In this document: piece by piece, positions 1 to 13,161 of the stretch | How the letters are laid out: every line of letters starts with the position of its first letter | Numbering within the stretch: the stretch's first letter is position 1 | NCBI GenBank assembly: GCA_018873245.2 | Contig: JAEMBT020000003.1 | Span: forward strand, 11,997,843 to 12,061,842 | Length of the DNA stretch: 64,000 bases | Source: Archegozetes longisetosus | Lineage: Eukaryota > Arthropoda > Arachnida > Sarcoptiformes > Trhypochthoniidae | Reading direction: 5' to 3' | Position numbers and translations under genes: made by a program | Notes under the pieces: model-generated | Seen by the model: only the letters and a program-made list of their open reading frames with translations | Told to the model about the DNA's origin: nothing | The model's database searches: none

Positions 1-3000
1 TTAAATTGTAAAAACCGTAACTCTGCTGATAAAACTGATTAAATTGTTAATGAATGACTTGCATAAAGGTATAGGTTTATCAAATTTATCATTTGGCTCA
101 AACGCTTGTTCTGAAATTAATGAATGAACAAAGTTTATTTTGAAATCAAAGTCGTGTAATATATTCGTGGAGTAATTGATTAATTTTATGTAGTCACTTG
201 TACACTACCCTAGTCTTGAATAATGATTTTTGTTTCATCAGTTTGCAAATAAAGTGCAGTTTTGCTTACGATTAATCAACAAATTTTCTCTTTCGAATAG
301 TTTGATGGAAAATGATTGCTTTATTCTCTCTATTGCACCAAACTTTACAGACCTCATAGAATGATCAAAATTAATCATTTTGTTACCCATCACAACGAAA
401 AACGGTTTTAGTATATTAGAGGCGTTAAGCGTATTTGCTTAACATGTGTTTTCCTTAATATCTATGTGAACTATTCATCATGTAGTTTAACGTTGACGAA
501 ACTCTGTTAAAAATCAACTTTCAATTTCTAAAATATCAACAACTTATAACATTTGACAATAACTTTTCTCGTAAATACTGGAAAAACTTGTTGTTTTGAT
601 TTTAGCAAAAAAATGATTTGAGGTAATTATCTCTGGCTTCGAGAAAAATAAAATGAAGAGAAAACTTAATCAAAATACCAGTAATGCAAAAGTAGGAAAA
701 ACGACCAGAGTATTGGGCATAAATTATATTAAAAAATTCTATCGATATAAAGACTTACATATTGAAAATATTTGTGAGTTTATTGTGGCAGAAATTCTTC
801 AAAAGATATAATAAAAGGTCTGATGGAATCCAAAAGGAATTCAGTTCCGAAAATCATAAAAACTATGAGTGGCGCATTTCTCACAACTTTATCAATAGTT
901 TACTTCCTTTATTAATACTCCGATAAAAAATTTCTGAATCTTATTCAAACATGCGCTGATTTAGACTTTTATTTGCTTGAATATAGACAGTGGCGTCAAA
1001 TTTGCTCGGTTAATACCTGTATGTAATTATAGCTCTGGTAATCATAAGATTCCGTTTTCAAAATGATTCGTCAAGTCTATGATCAACTTTTTCGCTGTTT
1101 CAGTTTATTTAAAAAATTCAAATAAATGAAAAAATGTATTTCTACTGAAGATCGATAACAAATTTATACTAAAATAATAATGGATAACATGAAACAATGT
1201 AAATTTCAAAAGATTTCCATTTAGACATCTAGACATGTAATACCCATTTGAAAAAGTATTCTACGCCACTGAAAGACTCTTAAAAGTTGATGCACAGCTT
1301 CTTACTCAATAGAATATGTGATGTACTATAGCTGTACACATATAAGTGTATAGGAGTAGAACAAAATCATACGGAAAAAATTAGAGCAAAGCGTAAGTAG
1401 ACAAGTAAATAATATGGTTTATTATTTATAATTTTTTTTGGAAGACGTGACTTAACTTTAATGTGTAAGACTTGACTCTAAACTTTGTGTTATAACAACA
1501 CTTTTCTTGATATGATTAAACTGATTTGATTGATTAAACTGCAACTTTTATAATAAATAAAATCTCTAATTCGGAGATTTCTATTCTAAGCCCAATGTAA
1601 GCAAATATAAAATTAATAATCTTTTTAACATAAACTCAAAAAATGTTGCTCAAGCATTTCTTTTAAATTTGAGTGTTAATCGTCTCCTTAAGTTGATGAT
1701 AAGCGCTAAACCCATCGAGTTGAAAAGCGATATATAATTGATTTGAAAATTGTCTACTTGTACTCATTTTGAATAACTGCTTACTACACTTCGAATTAAC
1801 TTGGCAGAACTCGATCCCCAATACAAAGAATTGGGTGCATAAAAAAGTTTTAATTTGTCGAATGAGTGACGCTCATAAGGGTTACATTAATTGAATACTT
1901 AACTTACATCACTATTTAAAGTTCGCATTTAATAGCCCTCATAGACGTGATCGCAGGAATAGATCAACATTTTTTTCGATTCAATTAATTGTTTTTTAAA
2001 GCTTGCAAAATTTACATTAGAAATAGATTAAATAATCAATAGACTACCAATGAATACATTGAAAATCTTCTTAAAACAGTCGAATAAATACAAACAAATA
2101 GCTTAAACCAATGTTTTCTGGTCAATAACATTAGAAACTTATTTCAAGCATTGATTAAATAAGTGAAACATTAGATTTAGTGGATTTATTAAATTGACTG
2201 AAATTTTTCGTAGCGCAAAACTTGCTGAAAGTTGGTCAAAACTTTCATGTTGTTATAACTATTATTGAATTTTCAGAGATAAAAATACTCCAACCAAAAA
2301 GTGTCTACTTTTATGTTAACTTGAAAATACGTTAATGCATTTAACTGTTTGATATAAACAGGTTATCTTTTATCTGCTACTATCGAACAACATCTCAAAC
2401 ATAATTCAAAATAAACACACTTTGCTTTACTCTTTAATAAAATCTCGTCAAATTCAAATTGATTTTTTTGTTGAATCTAAAATGACAAATTCGGTCAACT
2501 GTATATTTTACATAACATTTCAATATAGAGCAGAAGGAGAAGACGCATTTTTTTAAAACATGTAAAAACTTCTATTTTATTATTATTATCACTGCTGGGA
2601 ATCTCGAGAGACATTCAGTTCGAGTCGCGTAGAAGACATTGAATTTGCAAACTAAAAATGGTTATCATTGTGCTATGAAATAAAATCCTAAAGTGATTTT
2701 GCATGTATTGACGCATTTTTGGGGAATAAGCGCATCAAATATTGCCCATTATAAAAGATCTTTGTCAAAGTACTATATCCTTGTATGGCCTGAAAGGTCA
2801 AAAATGTTTGCTCTCATCATATAAGATCTATTATGAGAACTAATCTTTCAGTTTAAGTTATTAGCAGAAACGCATTGTCGATTTTGTCAGTAAAACAATA
2901 ACCGATTCTAACAAGTTAGACAAAACTATCATTTTGCTCAAAAGGTGGTATGGCATTAGTGAACAATTTTACAAATTTTTAAGAAAAGTTCAAAAGCTTT

Positions 3001-5055
3001 TTTGTCTCTAAACTCGGCCAAACTTGCGCAACATCCTAACGAACTCGATCATTAGAACAGTGAGTTTAGACGAGTTATGCTTAAATCAAATTTTAAATTG
3101 ATTTCTTAGAACGAACCTGAATTGCTGTTACTTGAGTCACAAAATATAGTTTTGTATGGACAAAACTCAATTCTTAATGTCTGCCTATGATCAATTAGAA
3201 AAGTGATCAATACTAGAAATTATGGCGAGACATGAATCAATTCTGTGAAATTTGATTTGCTGCCATATAGGCTCAATTTGCTTAAAGGTACTATTTTTGA
3301 CATATTCTAAACTTTGTTGATTGTATCATTTTTCTAAAGGAAAATCAAGAACGAAAAGAAAAGGAAGGCTCGCGTCAACTTTTGTTAGGCTAACACTAAA
3401 ATTTGATAACAAATTTTAAGAAAAATCATATTATGTTATAGTCAAAAATAAACTCGAACAATTGCCTCGAGGGACTGAAAAATCTGCATTTTGTGCACTA
3501 TTTTCTTAGACATTGTTTACTGCTATGAAAATATTGTTCCTTTTGTCATCATTATTTCGCTGTCAAATACTGTACATAGTAATCAAATTATATTGGACCA
3601 CTGAAGAAAAAATTTAGTTAAATATTTCATGAAATTTTTCTGCGAATGCTTATTAAATAAGTGAAAATTAAACTCCGTAAAAGTAAATATTTCAATACTA
3701 TTGAAGTAAGAGTAAAATAGATTCGATCGCGAATAGCATCGGAGTTTTTTGTCCGCACAAATGGTGGGCAATAATGGCAGTCTCGCACACTCTCGGGTTA
3801 AGGACATATTGACATTTATGACTATTAAAAAAATAGTATTCAAACCATTTAGATAAAAACTAGTATTACGACTGACTTTAATCGATATAATATTTCGGAG
3901 AAAGTATAGATAGCACAAATTTAACGCATATATTACAATACTTTTCCTTTCTATATATTGTCTGATATATTCCCTGAAAAATATACATTTTTGGGTTACG
4001 TCACTATCGTTTCGCATTATAAGTCTAGAAAAGCTCATATCGAACAAAAACTGGGGGAACAAAGATTAGGCGAATGTCAGTTATAGTAATAGTATCTTAA
4101 ATAGTAATTTCTATAGCATTATTCCTGATAGTTAGTGACACTGAATATGAATATCACTGCCGGCTCTTCAGATCGAAGCTGTCTAAGTATTTGAGTTATT
4201 TTTTCTATTCCTACTGAAAGTCTGTGTGGCATTAAATTATAGTGTAGTACAAGCATTATATATATTTATAATAAGCACACCAAAGAAGAAAAAAGTAATG
4301 TATGTTTAATGATGGATGAGTTGTATTGGAAACTGTTTAGGAGTTTGTGATGTGTGCGATAGAGATATGAGCAGCACGAATGTCGAGGCGTATAGATTTC
4401 TATTGGTTGTGAGCTGAGCATTTTTCTCTCATCTCAACCACATTAGAGCAACTCTTCAAATGAATCACAATTAGCTTAACGTATAGCCTAATAATTATCT
4501 ATACCTGAGATTGGCATTTCAATCAATTCAATACTAATTAATATTATTCTGAAACAATAGTTGCGCAAAATTATTGGCAGAATGTTTTGATTAAAAGTTA
4601 GCTCAAGTTTTACTGGTGGAGGAATGCCTTTTGAGAGCGAACACATGAAAAACGATAAGTGCTTTTTCTCTATTTGAAAAATAGATTGAGATAATAATAA
4701 TAATCGTTTAACAAATGACAAGATCGTGAAAACTAATAAAAAATTTCAATTTTATAAAAGTTTAGTAAAGATTCTAAAAAAATTGATGGAAAAAATTGCA
4801 ATTTTTCGAATGTTTTCGCGTAAAATAATCAAATTTGAAAAGAAGCAAACGAAAAAAATATGGCAACATATTTTACTAGGTAATCATGTCAAACACAAAT
4901 AATACAAAAGGAATATCACAATAGTATACGAATAAGAGCATTAGCTCTTTAAGTGAGACTAACAAAATATGAGCCCAAATTTTTCTGTAATCAACACAAG
5001 CGCTCAAAATATGTATGTATTCATCATGATTATCATGCATCTCATAAGTGCAACC

Positions 5056-5058
<3 letters not shown>
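1..5058. other. gene-free AT-rich DNA
   Basis: No ORF here has family resemblance or flanking splice signals. The longest open frames (around 3.6-4.1 kb and 4.5-4.7 kb, minus strand) have biased, low-information composition typical of chance ORFs in AT-rich DNA. No RNA gene or transposon was recognised. It may be intergenic or part of a large intron of a gene outside the window. Confidence 0.6.

Positions 5059-5098
<40 letters not shown>
5059..5098 (+). repeat. (GA)20 microsatellite
   Basis: A perfect GA dinucleotide run of 40 bases, followed by shorter GA patches to about 5126. First of seven GA/CT runs in the gene-free left third of the window. Confidence 0.98.
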
Positions 5099-5102
<4 letters not shown>

Positions 5103-5715
5103 GCGAATCACAATGAGAGAGAGAGATGAACCCACAGCTATCAGTCTCTTCTGTTCTCTTCTTTCTCATGACATTGATTCTCGCACAACAACTCATATTC
5201 TCATATTGAATGCCTGCAGACTTACGATTAGGTCTGAGGACCAAATGAAGCGAATCAGAAGCACAATAGGGACTCATGTATTAATAAACAAATTGCTTGC
5301 AAGAGAAAACCTTTCATAAGTCACACTGAATATAGTAGTTCTAACCTCTGCTGCTCACCATTCCTGCAAACTCTTTGCTTTAATGTAAAAGAAGTGACGC
5401 ATTGTTTGCTTCGCAACATCACAGTATAGAATTTCACACTTTTCCACAAGGTTTCAATATTTTTAAACCTTTAAAGCTCTGAATAAATCGATTCTCTCAT
5501 ATGTCAGAAATTGATGTCCATTGCAGAAAAATACTCAAATTTTTGTCCACCGTTTTGTGAGACAACTAAAAGAGCAGTTTCTTATAAGAGAGCTTTTCGA
5601 TCGTATTATACATCGGAATAAATATTCACGAACAGTGACTCACAGTTTAATTAACTTTTTTCAGTTTGTTGACTACTACGTACTGAAATTCACTTCAAAA
5701 ATCTCTTTCCTCAGG

Positions 5716-5724
<9 letters not shown>

Positions 5725-5790
<66 letters not shown>
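5725..5790 (+). repeat. (CT)33 microsatellite
   Basis: A perfect CT run of about 66 bases, preceded by an imperfect CT lead-in from 5716. It is the longest pure dinucleotide tract in the window. Confidence 0.98.
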
Positions 5791-5792
<2 letters not shown>

Positions 5793-7501
5793 TTGTTATA
5801 ATTCTTGAGGGCTTCATAAACGTTTTTTTTTCTTTCAGGCATTTCTTATTGGATTATAATCGGAGCGAAAAATTGTATTAAGAAGAAAATAAGGTAAACT
5901 TACAGCAGTTCAATCATTGGATCAAAAGTCAACCGAATTCTAGAAAATTATACTTTTGAAAACGTTCGTAAAAACAAGTCATAGATCATAACATGAGCAA
6001 AAAATGAGCAGTTATTGCTTTAAAATCTAAGAATAACTATTGTTGGGCAAATGCAGTCTTCCGAAATGACAAAACTTTTCTACCAAAAACATTTGATTTG
6101 TAGAGTATCTGTACTTTGGAAACTATGAAGTTCTTTCAAGTTCTAATAAGATGCCCTAACTATAAAAATAGAATCGAAAAATGCTCTAGTATTAATGTTT
6201 GTTTAGTGCATATTTATAACTAATAAAGAGATTTAATATTTGTGCGATAAAAATGCATTTACTCTTTTCGCGAATGGATCAAATATTGCACATTAATAGT
6301 ACTAACAATCGTGTTTCAAACATAATATTTGAGAATATTTTTTTCTCTTCATTCTGATTGCAATATCTCTTTGCATATATTTGACACGTACCTTTAGTAT
6401 ACTTGCTTCTGTTTCAAATATATTTGCCAGATTTCTTTAGGATTTGAGCTCAAATTTATTTTGGGATAAAAATATCTGCTAAAAAAGAAAAAATTGATTT
6501 AAATTCTTAAAATATTGCCAAATAAAAAAAATCAATAAAATCAAAGATTCTCAGAAAATACGAATAAAAGAACCAAATTTTCTATAAGTTTTTGAAGTTC
6601 AAAGAGCGTTCAATTGAAATCATTTGAATAAACTTTTAATTGTTTCTGATTAATAATATGAATATTGCTTTTAAAAGCTGCATCAAGTCACTATAAAAAA
6701 AAGTAAATATGTAATATTATATCTTTTTAGATTTTGATCTCCTCAGTATTGATCAATAATTAAAAAATTGAAGATGAATTGATCTCTAAGTTTGATAAAT
6801 TCAAGCAAATATAATTAATTTGCAAATTAATTGTATTTGTTGGATACATTGACACATTAGAAGCCCCTTCATTCTACATCAGATTATAATGTATTTGAAT
6901 GTTGAAAGGAATTGAATTGTTTTATTATTCGATATATAATAAAGTTTGATCTTATTCATTTTTTGTTAAACTAAAAGCAAACATATGTCGCTTAAGCTTC
7001 TATTGAAACAATACGTATAATTGATGAAATGTTTAATCAAAATAAGTTTATGGACAAAATAATTATAACTTTACATTTTATGATTGATGTTAATAAAATC
7101 AAATATATTTTCAGGTGTATTATACATGGAATACAACTGTCGTAATGAAACTTTGAGGCTGCATCAAATGAAAGTGTAGCGTAGGCATGCATTTATAAAC
7201 CGAAATAGGCTGTGCTCTACATTGCATTCTTTCATCGATCGATAGATGCAATTCTCTCTACTGTGCTCTTTCTCATAATAAACACGACAGATTGTAAAGA
7301 GCGAGAAAATGTTATAGACATTCTCTCTCATTCTCCCTCGTCTACTTTTATCGGAGCATTGCTACACACACTCCTTATACTAGAATATACCGCACATAAC
7401 ACAAAACTTTGGCATATTGTTAAGGTTTACGCGAAGGTCTAATACCCAATACTATACTAGAATTGATGCGCTCCTCATTTTTTATTCACTCTTTAGCCCT
7501 T

Positions 7502-7502
<1 letters not shown>
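5791..7502. other. gene-free AT-rich DNA
   Basis: No supported gene. The 7.2-7.4 kb part has several short CTCT/GAGA patches leading into the next microsatellite, otherwise nothing recognisable. Confidence 0.5.

Positions 7503-7550
<48 letters not shown>
7503..7550 (+). repeat. (CT)24 microsatellite
   Basis: A perfect CT run of 48 bases ending at CGCTGATAAT. Short CT-rich patches occur over the 300 bases upstream. Confidence 0.98.
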
Positions 7551-7556
<6 letters not shown>

Positions 7557-9178
7557 TAATCTGACGCATGACTATTATTTTAGATATGAAGAAAAGTTGA
7601 CGAATCGGCATTACCAATTCATTACTGACTAATATCGATGAATACTTTAATGTATCTGGATATATTTCTGTAAGAGTCTAGCGATTGCTCCTCGAAATAG
7701 CTGCTAATCAAGTCCAAATAAATTTTTGCGACTGAAATCAAATTTTCAATTAAACAATAGTATTGTTCTATTTTATCTACTATTTGTTAACTGCTTTCAT
7801 CATAAACTAAACTAATCTCGAAGTCATTTATTCATTACGATCTAAGATCTATTTGACTTAATGTGACCTCAAACTAACTGCTATTAACCATTATTTTCGT
7901 GTCACTTTATAACCATTCTTAGAGGGTTATCTTGAACGTTTGTTCAGCACAAATGTTCGTATGTCTACGACGGAGTACTTTATTCCTAAGAAAAACTTTG
8001 GTTTGTGCGCTCTTTCATCGAAACAACTGAATTCTTATCGATCTCTAAAAAATTGCACACAATAAGCATTAAATGTTAAATTGATTAAATCAATTAACAA
8101 AAGTAGACTGTATTCACGTAAGAGTTTTCTCCTGCAGTGTTGCGTAACTTGGCTAACAAGAGTTGCACTTTCGTTAATAAGCATTGGGTTCTAACATGGT
8201 TTCTCCCGTCATGTCAGCATATTTCTCGTTTCTCTCAACCGCTATTTCCTCTCATATAATCTTAAAAAGCTCTTAATATTAATAGCTAGAAAATTATACG
8301 ATACCCTATATAGCTTACATCCGTAATAAGTTATGTAAGGCCTGCATCAACACCAAAAATATAATTAAATTCTTAAATTTTTCTCCGTATACAAATGATT
8401 TCACTAAAATTTTTGATTATTCTTAAGGAATCGAATGGAAGGATAAAAAGAAGGGAAGGAGTCAAATTTAAATTACAAAATTTATTAAACAGAGCAGCAT
8501 ATAGTTAACGAACTAAGCATTTAAAAGAAATGGCAAAGTATCGCTATTTGGGTTCTTGCATTTTCAGTGCAAACAATAAATGATAAATTGAAGCAAATAT
8601 TTTTGTACCTCATTTAGAATCTGAAACTTATTGCAAATATTTTGATCCTGTTTTACATTACAAAGTGAGTCACTCATATCGAAGAATAACTGTATATCTT
8701 TATTTGAAATCCTTAAACAATAGGAAGTTTGCTGTTAGCTCAAGTATATGCAATCGATTTAAACTGAAGAACGTCAATTATATAACTAATCTCAAATGTT
8801 AATTATCCAATAAGAGTTTGAGATATGGTGATCAAGAGAAACTATTTATAATCAAGTTATTAATTTCTTGAAAACTTTGATTTATTTTCTGCTGATTTGC
8901 ATTTTATTATGCAAGCATTCTATGACTTAGTCCTGAAGCGCTGTTTTTAATCGATAAAACTTACTTTCAATTGAAATATTACTTTAATTAAAATTTTGGC
9001 AACTCGAAAGTTTACTCATTAAATGAATCTGTTTTATTGCTAGTACAACTAAACATTCTTATTATTCTGAAGTTGTTCTTAATTTTGGATAAGTGTCTCG
9101 CACATTAAAAGCAAGAAAATAGTAAAATGATTATTCTTACTAAAATTCTCAACAACGCTTCATAGACCGATCGGTATA
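7551..9178. other. gene-free AT-rich DNA
   Basis: No ORF, RNA gene or transposon recognised between the CT microsatellite and the MITE. Confidence 0.5.
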
Positions 9179-9352
9179 CAGTCGCCTCGAGTTATAATGA
9201 ACAGCCTAACGCACTGAAAATCGGTTCATTATAACGAGAGTTCACAACTATATCGGATATAGTCTTCGAACTAAATATTTTCGAAAGCGTTAATTATAGC
9301 TCATTGTTCACTATATCCGACTTCATTAGAGAGAGAGAGAGAGAGACGACTG
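9179..9352. mobile_element. TA-flanked MITE, copy 1 (Tc1/mariner-like ends)
   Basis: This 174-bp element begins CAGTCGCCTC and ends GACGACTG, with TA on each side (9177-9178 and 9353-9354). It shares an internal stretch (AATGAACAGCCTAACGCACT, then a TTATAACGAG segment) with the 417-bp element at 55232-55648, so the two form one family. TA duplication and CAG-type ends are known for Tc1/mariner-derived MITEs. Its right terminal repeat contains a (GA)9 tract at 9329-9346 that the other copy lacks. Confidence 0.8.
9329..9346 (+). repeat. (GA)9 inside the right end of a MITE
   Basis: Short GA run immediately inside the right terminus of the MITE, where the other family copy has only GAGAGT. Confidence 0.95.
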
Positions 9353-10928
9353 TATTACAAATAAAAGTACAACACATCAACAACTAAACCTGCGTTATCG
9401 GTAATGTATTGACAAAATACTGATTTCTCTTGATTTTAGTGTTCAATTTTGAATGATAGAACAAGTTTGCAAATAATAAAATACAAGTCGCATATGTTTT
9501 TCTTAAAGACGCTCCAATTTGACGCCATATCTTTTGAACATGACATAATCTAATGCGCCATAAGTTTAAGACTAACCGAGAAACTAAAGTTAATATACAT
9601 AAATGAATGATTAGTTTGAGGTGGTACAAGTTACAGTGCTAATCAAAAATGGCTTCTTCCAGAATACAATGGCGCCAATTTTAGTTGCAATTTCGAGTTT
9701 TACCATTTAGTTTACTGAAAACTTATACTTCTGAAAATTCCAATTCTATGTAATCGGAAACGACTTGAATTTATATAACTAGTCGTGTGCTCAATATCAT
9801 CTTTCAGATCAATTGGCATTTGGAACAAAACTTTTGATCTGTCATTATAACAACACAAATTAAATTAATTTCAGATTTAAGGCATAAATAGCTATTACAG
9901 AAGATAATTGATCAAATTTTTCTTGTCTGTAATGATTTTAATATGAATTGCATATCCGCTTTAACCAGACAAACAAAATGCAAATCCGGAAATCAGCTTA
10001 TAGGAGTAGACGCTTTGATCAATTTTAGTTTGAGAATTAAAACAATAGCTTTAGGTAATAAAATAAGATGGTCTCTTTGAGCTAGTCTACTAGAAATTTG
10101 TAAAAACTTTCAATTATTGATTGACTTGGTTTTAATCGTCATTAACTATTATATGAAATAGATATGAAAATGAACAAAAGAGAAGCCAACAAAAATGCTT
10201 TGGTGTTATTCGTCCAAAGTTGATTAGAAAATGACATGAATACCTGATCGAACAACGATTACATAAAAATAGTATCGCTTAAAGAGTATTAAGCCATAAA
10301 AAGAGGTTTTCGGGTGTGACAACAAATGAATAGAACATAAAATATATGAATGGCTCAACGATTCGATCACATTATCATACATATGTCTATATAATTGCCA
10401 CACTTTTAGTTTGAGGCCAAATACATTATAGCTTTACTTCGAGAAACCGTTTTTATTAGATTTATAAATCAATTAAAAAACTCAGTCTTTTAAAAAGCTA
10501 ATAACTGTTTAGTAATATCGAAATTATTTTTAAAACATGTTGTAAAGCCTGAACTTTCGATTTTGCCGATATTTTTGCCTAAAAAGCCGAAAAGGAATGT
10601 TCATTTTTACTGGCTATTAAACTAATATTTGAATGGCTATATTTTTGACCCGTTAAGCATCCATCAAATATTTACCTTCAATTAAAAAAACTCTTTATCA
10701 CCAAATTAAATCGAGAACGAAAGACGTGTCAAACACTAAATCGCAAAATATTAAAGAGCAGCGCATTTTCGGTCATATATTAATATTGGAAATAATATTG
10801 TACGTCAAAACATTTATTAATAATGGAAAAGTGCACACACAGAGAGGCGCAAATATATGAGATAAGCGCTCAAACAATCCCTTAGAAGCAAAAGTAACAA
10901 ATAAAGTGCAAATCAACTAAAACTTTGC
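9353..10928. other. gene-free AT-rich DNA
   Basis: The 81-codon minus-strand frame at 9384-9629 has no recognisable family and no promoter or splice context. Nothing else was seen. Confidence 0.5.
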
Positions 10929-10954
10929 GAGAGAGAGAGAGAGAGAGAGAGAGA
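10929..10954 (+). repeat. (GA)13 microsatellite
   Basis: Perfect GA run of 26 bases in gene-free DNA. Confidence 0.97.
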
Positions 10955-13106
10955 ACAGTGTTTTATATTTAACAGAATTTGACCTTTTCTGTATGAAATA
11001 ATTGTTAGTTTTAACAAAGATGTATATCATATTAGCATTTAATCGAAAATTATAATATTTTTGAAAATTTTTGAAAATCTTACATTAGATTGAAGTGGTA
11101 CTACATTGAGGATCACTAAATTAAATCAATTCTAGTGTCACATCGAATTAATGTAACGCTAGTGAAGTGATTTCTTATTAATATTTAAAACCTAAATAGA
11201 AACAACACTTGAAGTGAGTCTAAGTTTTATCATTGGACTCACAAATATCTAATATTTATAATACATGTATCACAGCCTTGTGTAAGTAAGAGAACTGAAT
11301 GTTTCAGTCTATGCAGTATTTATATTGAAGAAAAAAGGAAATTAGTCTCAATAAGGAAGTTTGCAAGGACTCAATGTATATCACTAAATGACATATTAAT
11401 ACATATTCACTGATTAATGTACAGTATGTACTCCTATACTTTCATAAATACGAGTCAATATTTCTCATATTAATGAATGTTACAATTTTAAGCGCAGTTC
11501 AAGACTAAGCTGTGTTTCACTTTTTCAAAAATCAATTCAAGCTTTGAATCGAAGCTCAAGTTTTTCATTGAATCAGAACTGCGTCTCATATATTAAAGCA
11601 TAATAACGAATACCAACAAAAATATGACTGTTATAATCAATAGGGTTTTCGAGTTAAAAGTATCTGTACGTTCAAACCACTAGTTAGGAACAAATTACAA
11701 AAACAACATTTACATAAATTAAATGAACGACTGATTGAAGAGAACAGTACATTTATATTTAACGAATCAATAAAAATAAAACTATAACTTAATTAGATAT
11801 TAGATAACTTAATGACATAATATATAGAGAAAACATAAAAAATGTGATCTCATAACAGCACACATACCTTTAGAAAAGATGATCGTTCATTGTTTTCGGC
11901 TGGTCGAACCTATATCTTCATTTTTCTCATTTTGATTTTAGCAGACATTTCCATTTGATCCTAACTTGCCATTCTATATATATCTATATGTTTCTCTCTG
12001 ATTCTCTTTGTGCCATTCATTCATAGCTGTTATCCGCGATTTTAGTGGTTCTCTCGCCTACAGAGAGTATTGTATAGTTGAAGCGAAGGCAGACTGCGGG
12101 GCGAAACACCGATCGAAATTTAGGTATGGATTTTGATCTAAAGGTTCCTACAGTTGCCATAACAACTCCATCCTTCGAGTTTGCTCCCATAAAACCATCA
12201 CTTATGCCCTTTTGTTAGTCCTCTAAGTATTCGGCTACGACTTGATAAAATAAAAAATTGCATCAGTATGACAGACAATCCTCTTAAGGCAAATAACTAA
12301 TTTACTCAATTATAAAAGACTAATCAAATTTTCTTTTTCAGCCAGATTACATTTTATTAGAATTCATTTTTAGACCTAACCGTTTGCATGTTTTAGAAGC
12401 GAAAACTTTGATAGTTTATTAAAAATAAATGAATAAAAAGTGATTTAACACTCTCATATCTTTTAATATAAAGTACAAGTATTAATGACAGAGTACTGAA
12501 AAGTGTTGATGAGTTTACATAGATTTTATAGCTTTGTTCGCTCGAGTGCTAGTACTTCAAGCTTTTATGATTTATGCCAAAGCTTAATACGATGCATAAA
12601 CTACAACAACGTATTTAACGAAACAAACAGTTCAATTCATAAAATACTCCTTAAGGACATAAAAATAAAGCTTTTTTCAAAATCAAAATAAACATTAGAC
12701 TGTATTACAATATTGCGAATATTATGGGATCTGACTCCAAATAATACGCCTAATAATTGTCACCTAGAAATTGATTCAATGAAAACAGAAATTGTTCAGA
12801 GAAATGTTGACTTCTCTTTGTTCTCACATTTACCGATAACTAAAAGTCTTATCAAAGTTCGTGAACGTTGTATTATGTAATGCGTTGAAAATGTCAGAGA
12901 AATTAGCGTTTCGGCTAAAGGGAAAGTTTGGCCATTACTAAAATAATGATAGTGGATGTGAGGCAAAAGAATATTTACTTATTTATGAGTTGAGAATTAG
13001 AGACTGAGCGGAGGCCACACTTTATAATATGGGAATACGATTCTACGATTTATTACAATACGATGCATGGCTTAAACAAATATTCTAGTGCTCCAAAAGA
13101 GTACAC

Positions 13107-13111
<5 letters not shown>
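10955..13111. other. gene-free DNA with a less AT-rich patch near 12.0-12.15 kb
   Basis: Mostly AT-rich with no supported gene. Around 12,000-12,130 composition changes: the stretch is relatively G/C rich, carries CTCTC/GAGAG motifs and ends in a donor-like TTTAG/GTATGG on the plus strand. It might be a noncoding first exon, but no coding frame supports it. Confidence 0.35.

Positions 13112-13158
<47 letters not shown>
13112..13158 (+). repeat. (GA)23 microsatellite
   Basis: GA run of 47 bases, followed directly by GGATAAAGGAGG. Confidence 0.98.

Positions 13159-13161
<3 letters not shown>

Noticed and set aside
3583-4062. 159-codon minus-strand ORF
   Set aside because: Composition is Phe/Ile/Asn/Ser rich as expected from AT-rich DNA; no domain, promoter or splice evidence.
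4876-5319. Overlapping ORFs on both strands through the GA tract
   Set aside because: Open only because GA/CT repeats contain no stop codons (Arg-Glu or Ser-Leu repeats); no family, start or splice context.
5521-5808. 95-codon plus-strand ORF ending in Ser-Leu repeats
   Set aside because: Created by the (CT)33 microsatellite.
7417-7632. 71-codon ORF through (CT)24
   Set aside because: Microsatellite artefact with no support outside the repeat.
9384-9629. 81-codon minus-strand ORF beside the MITE
   Set aside because: No recognisable motif; adjacent to a transposon but not similar to any transposase I know.
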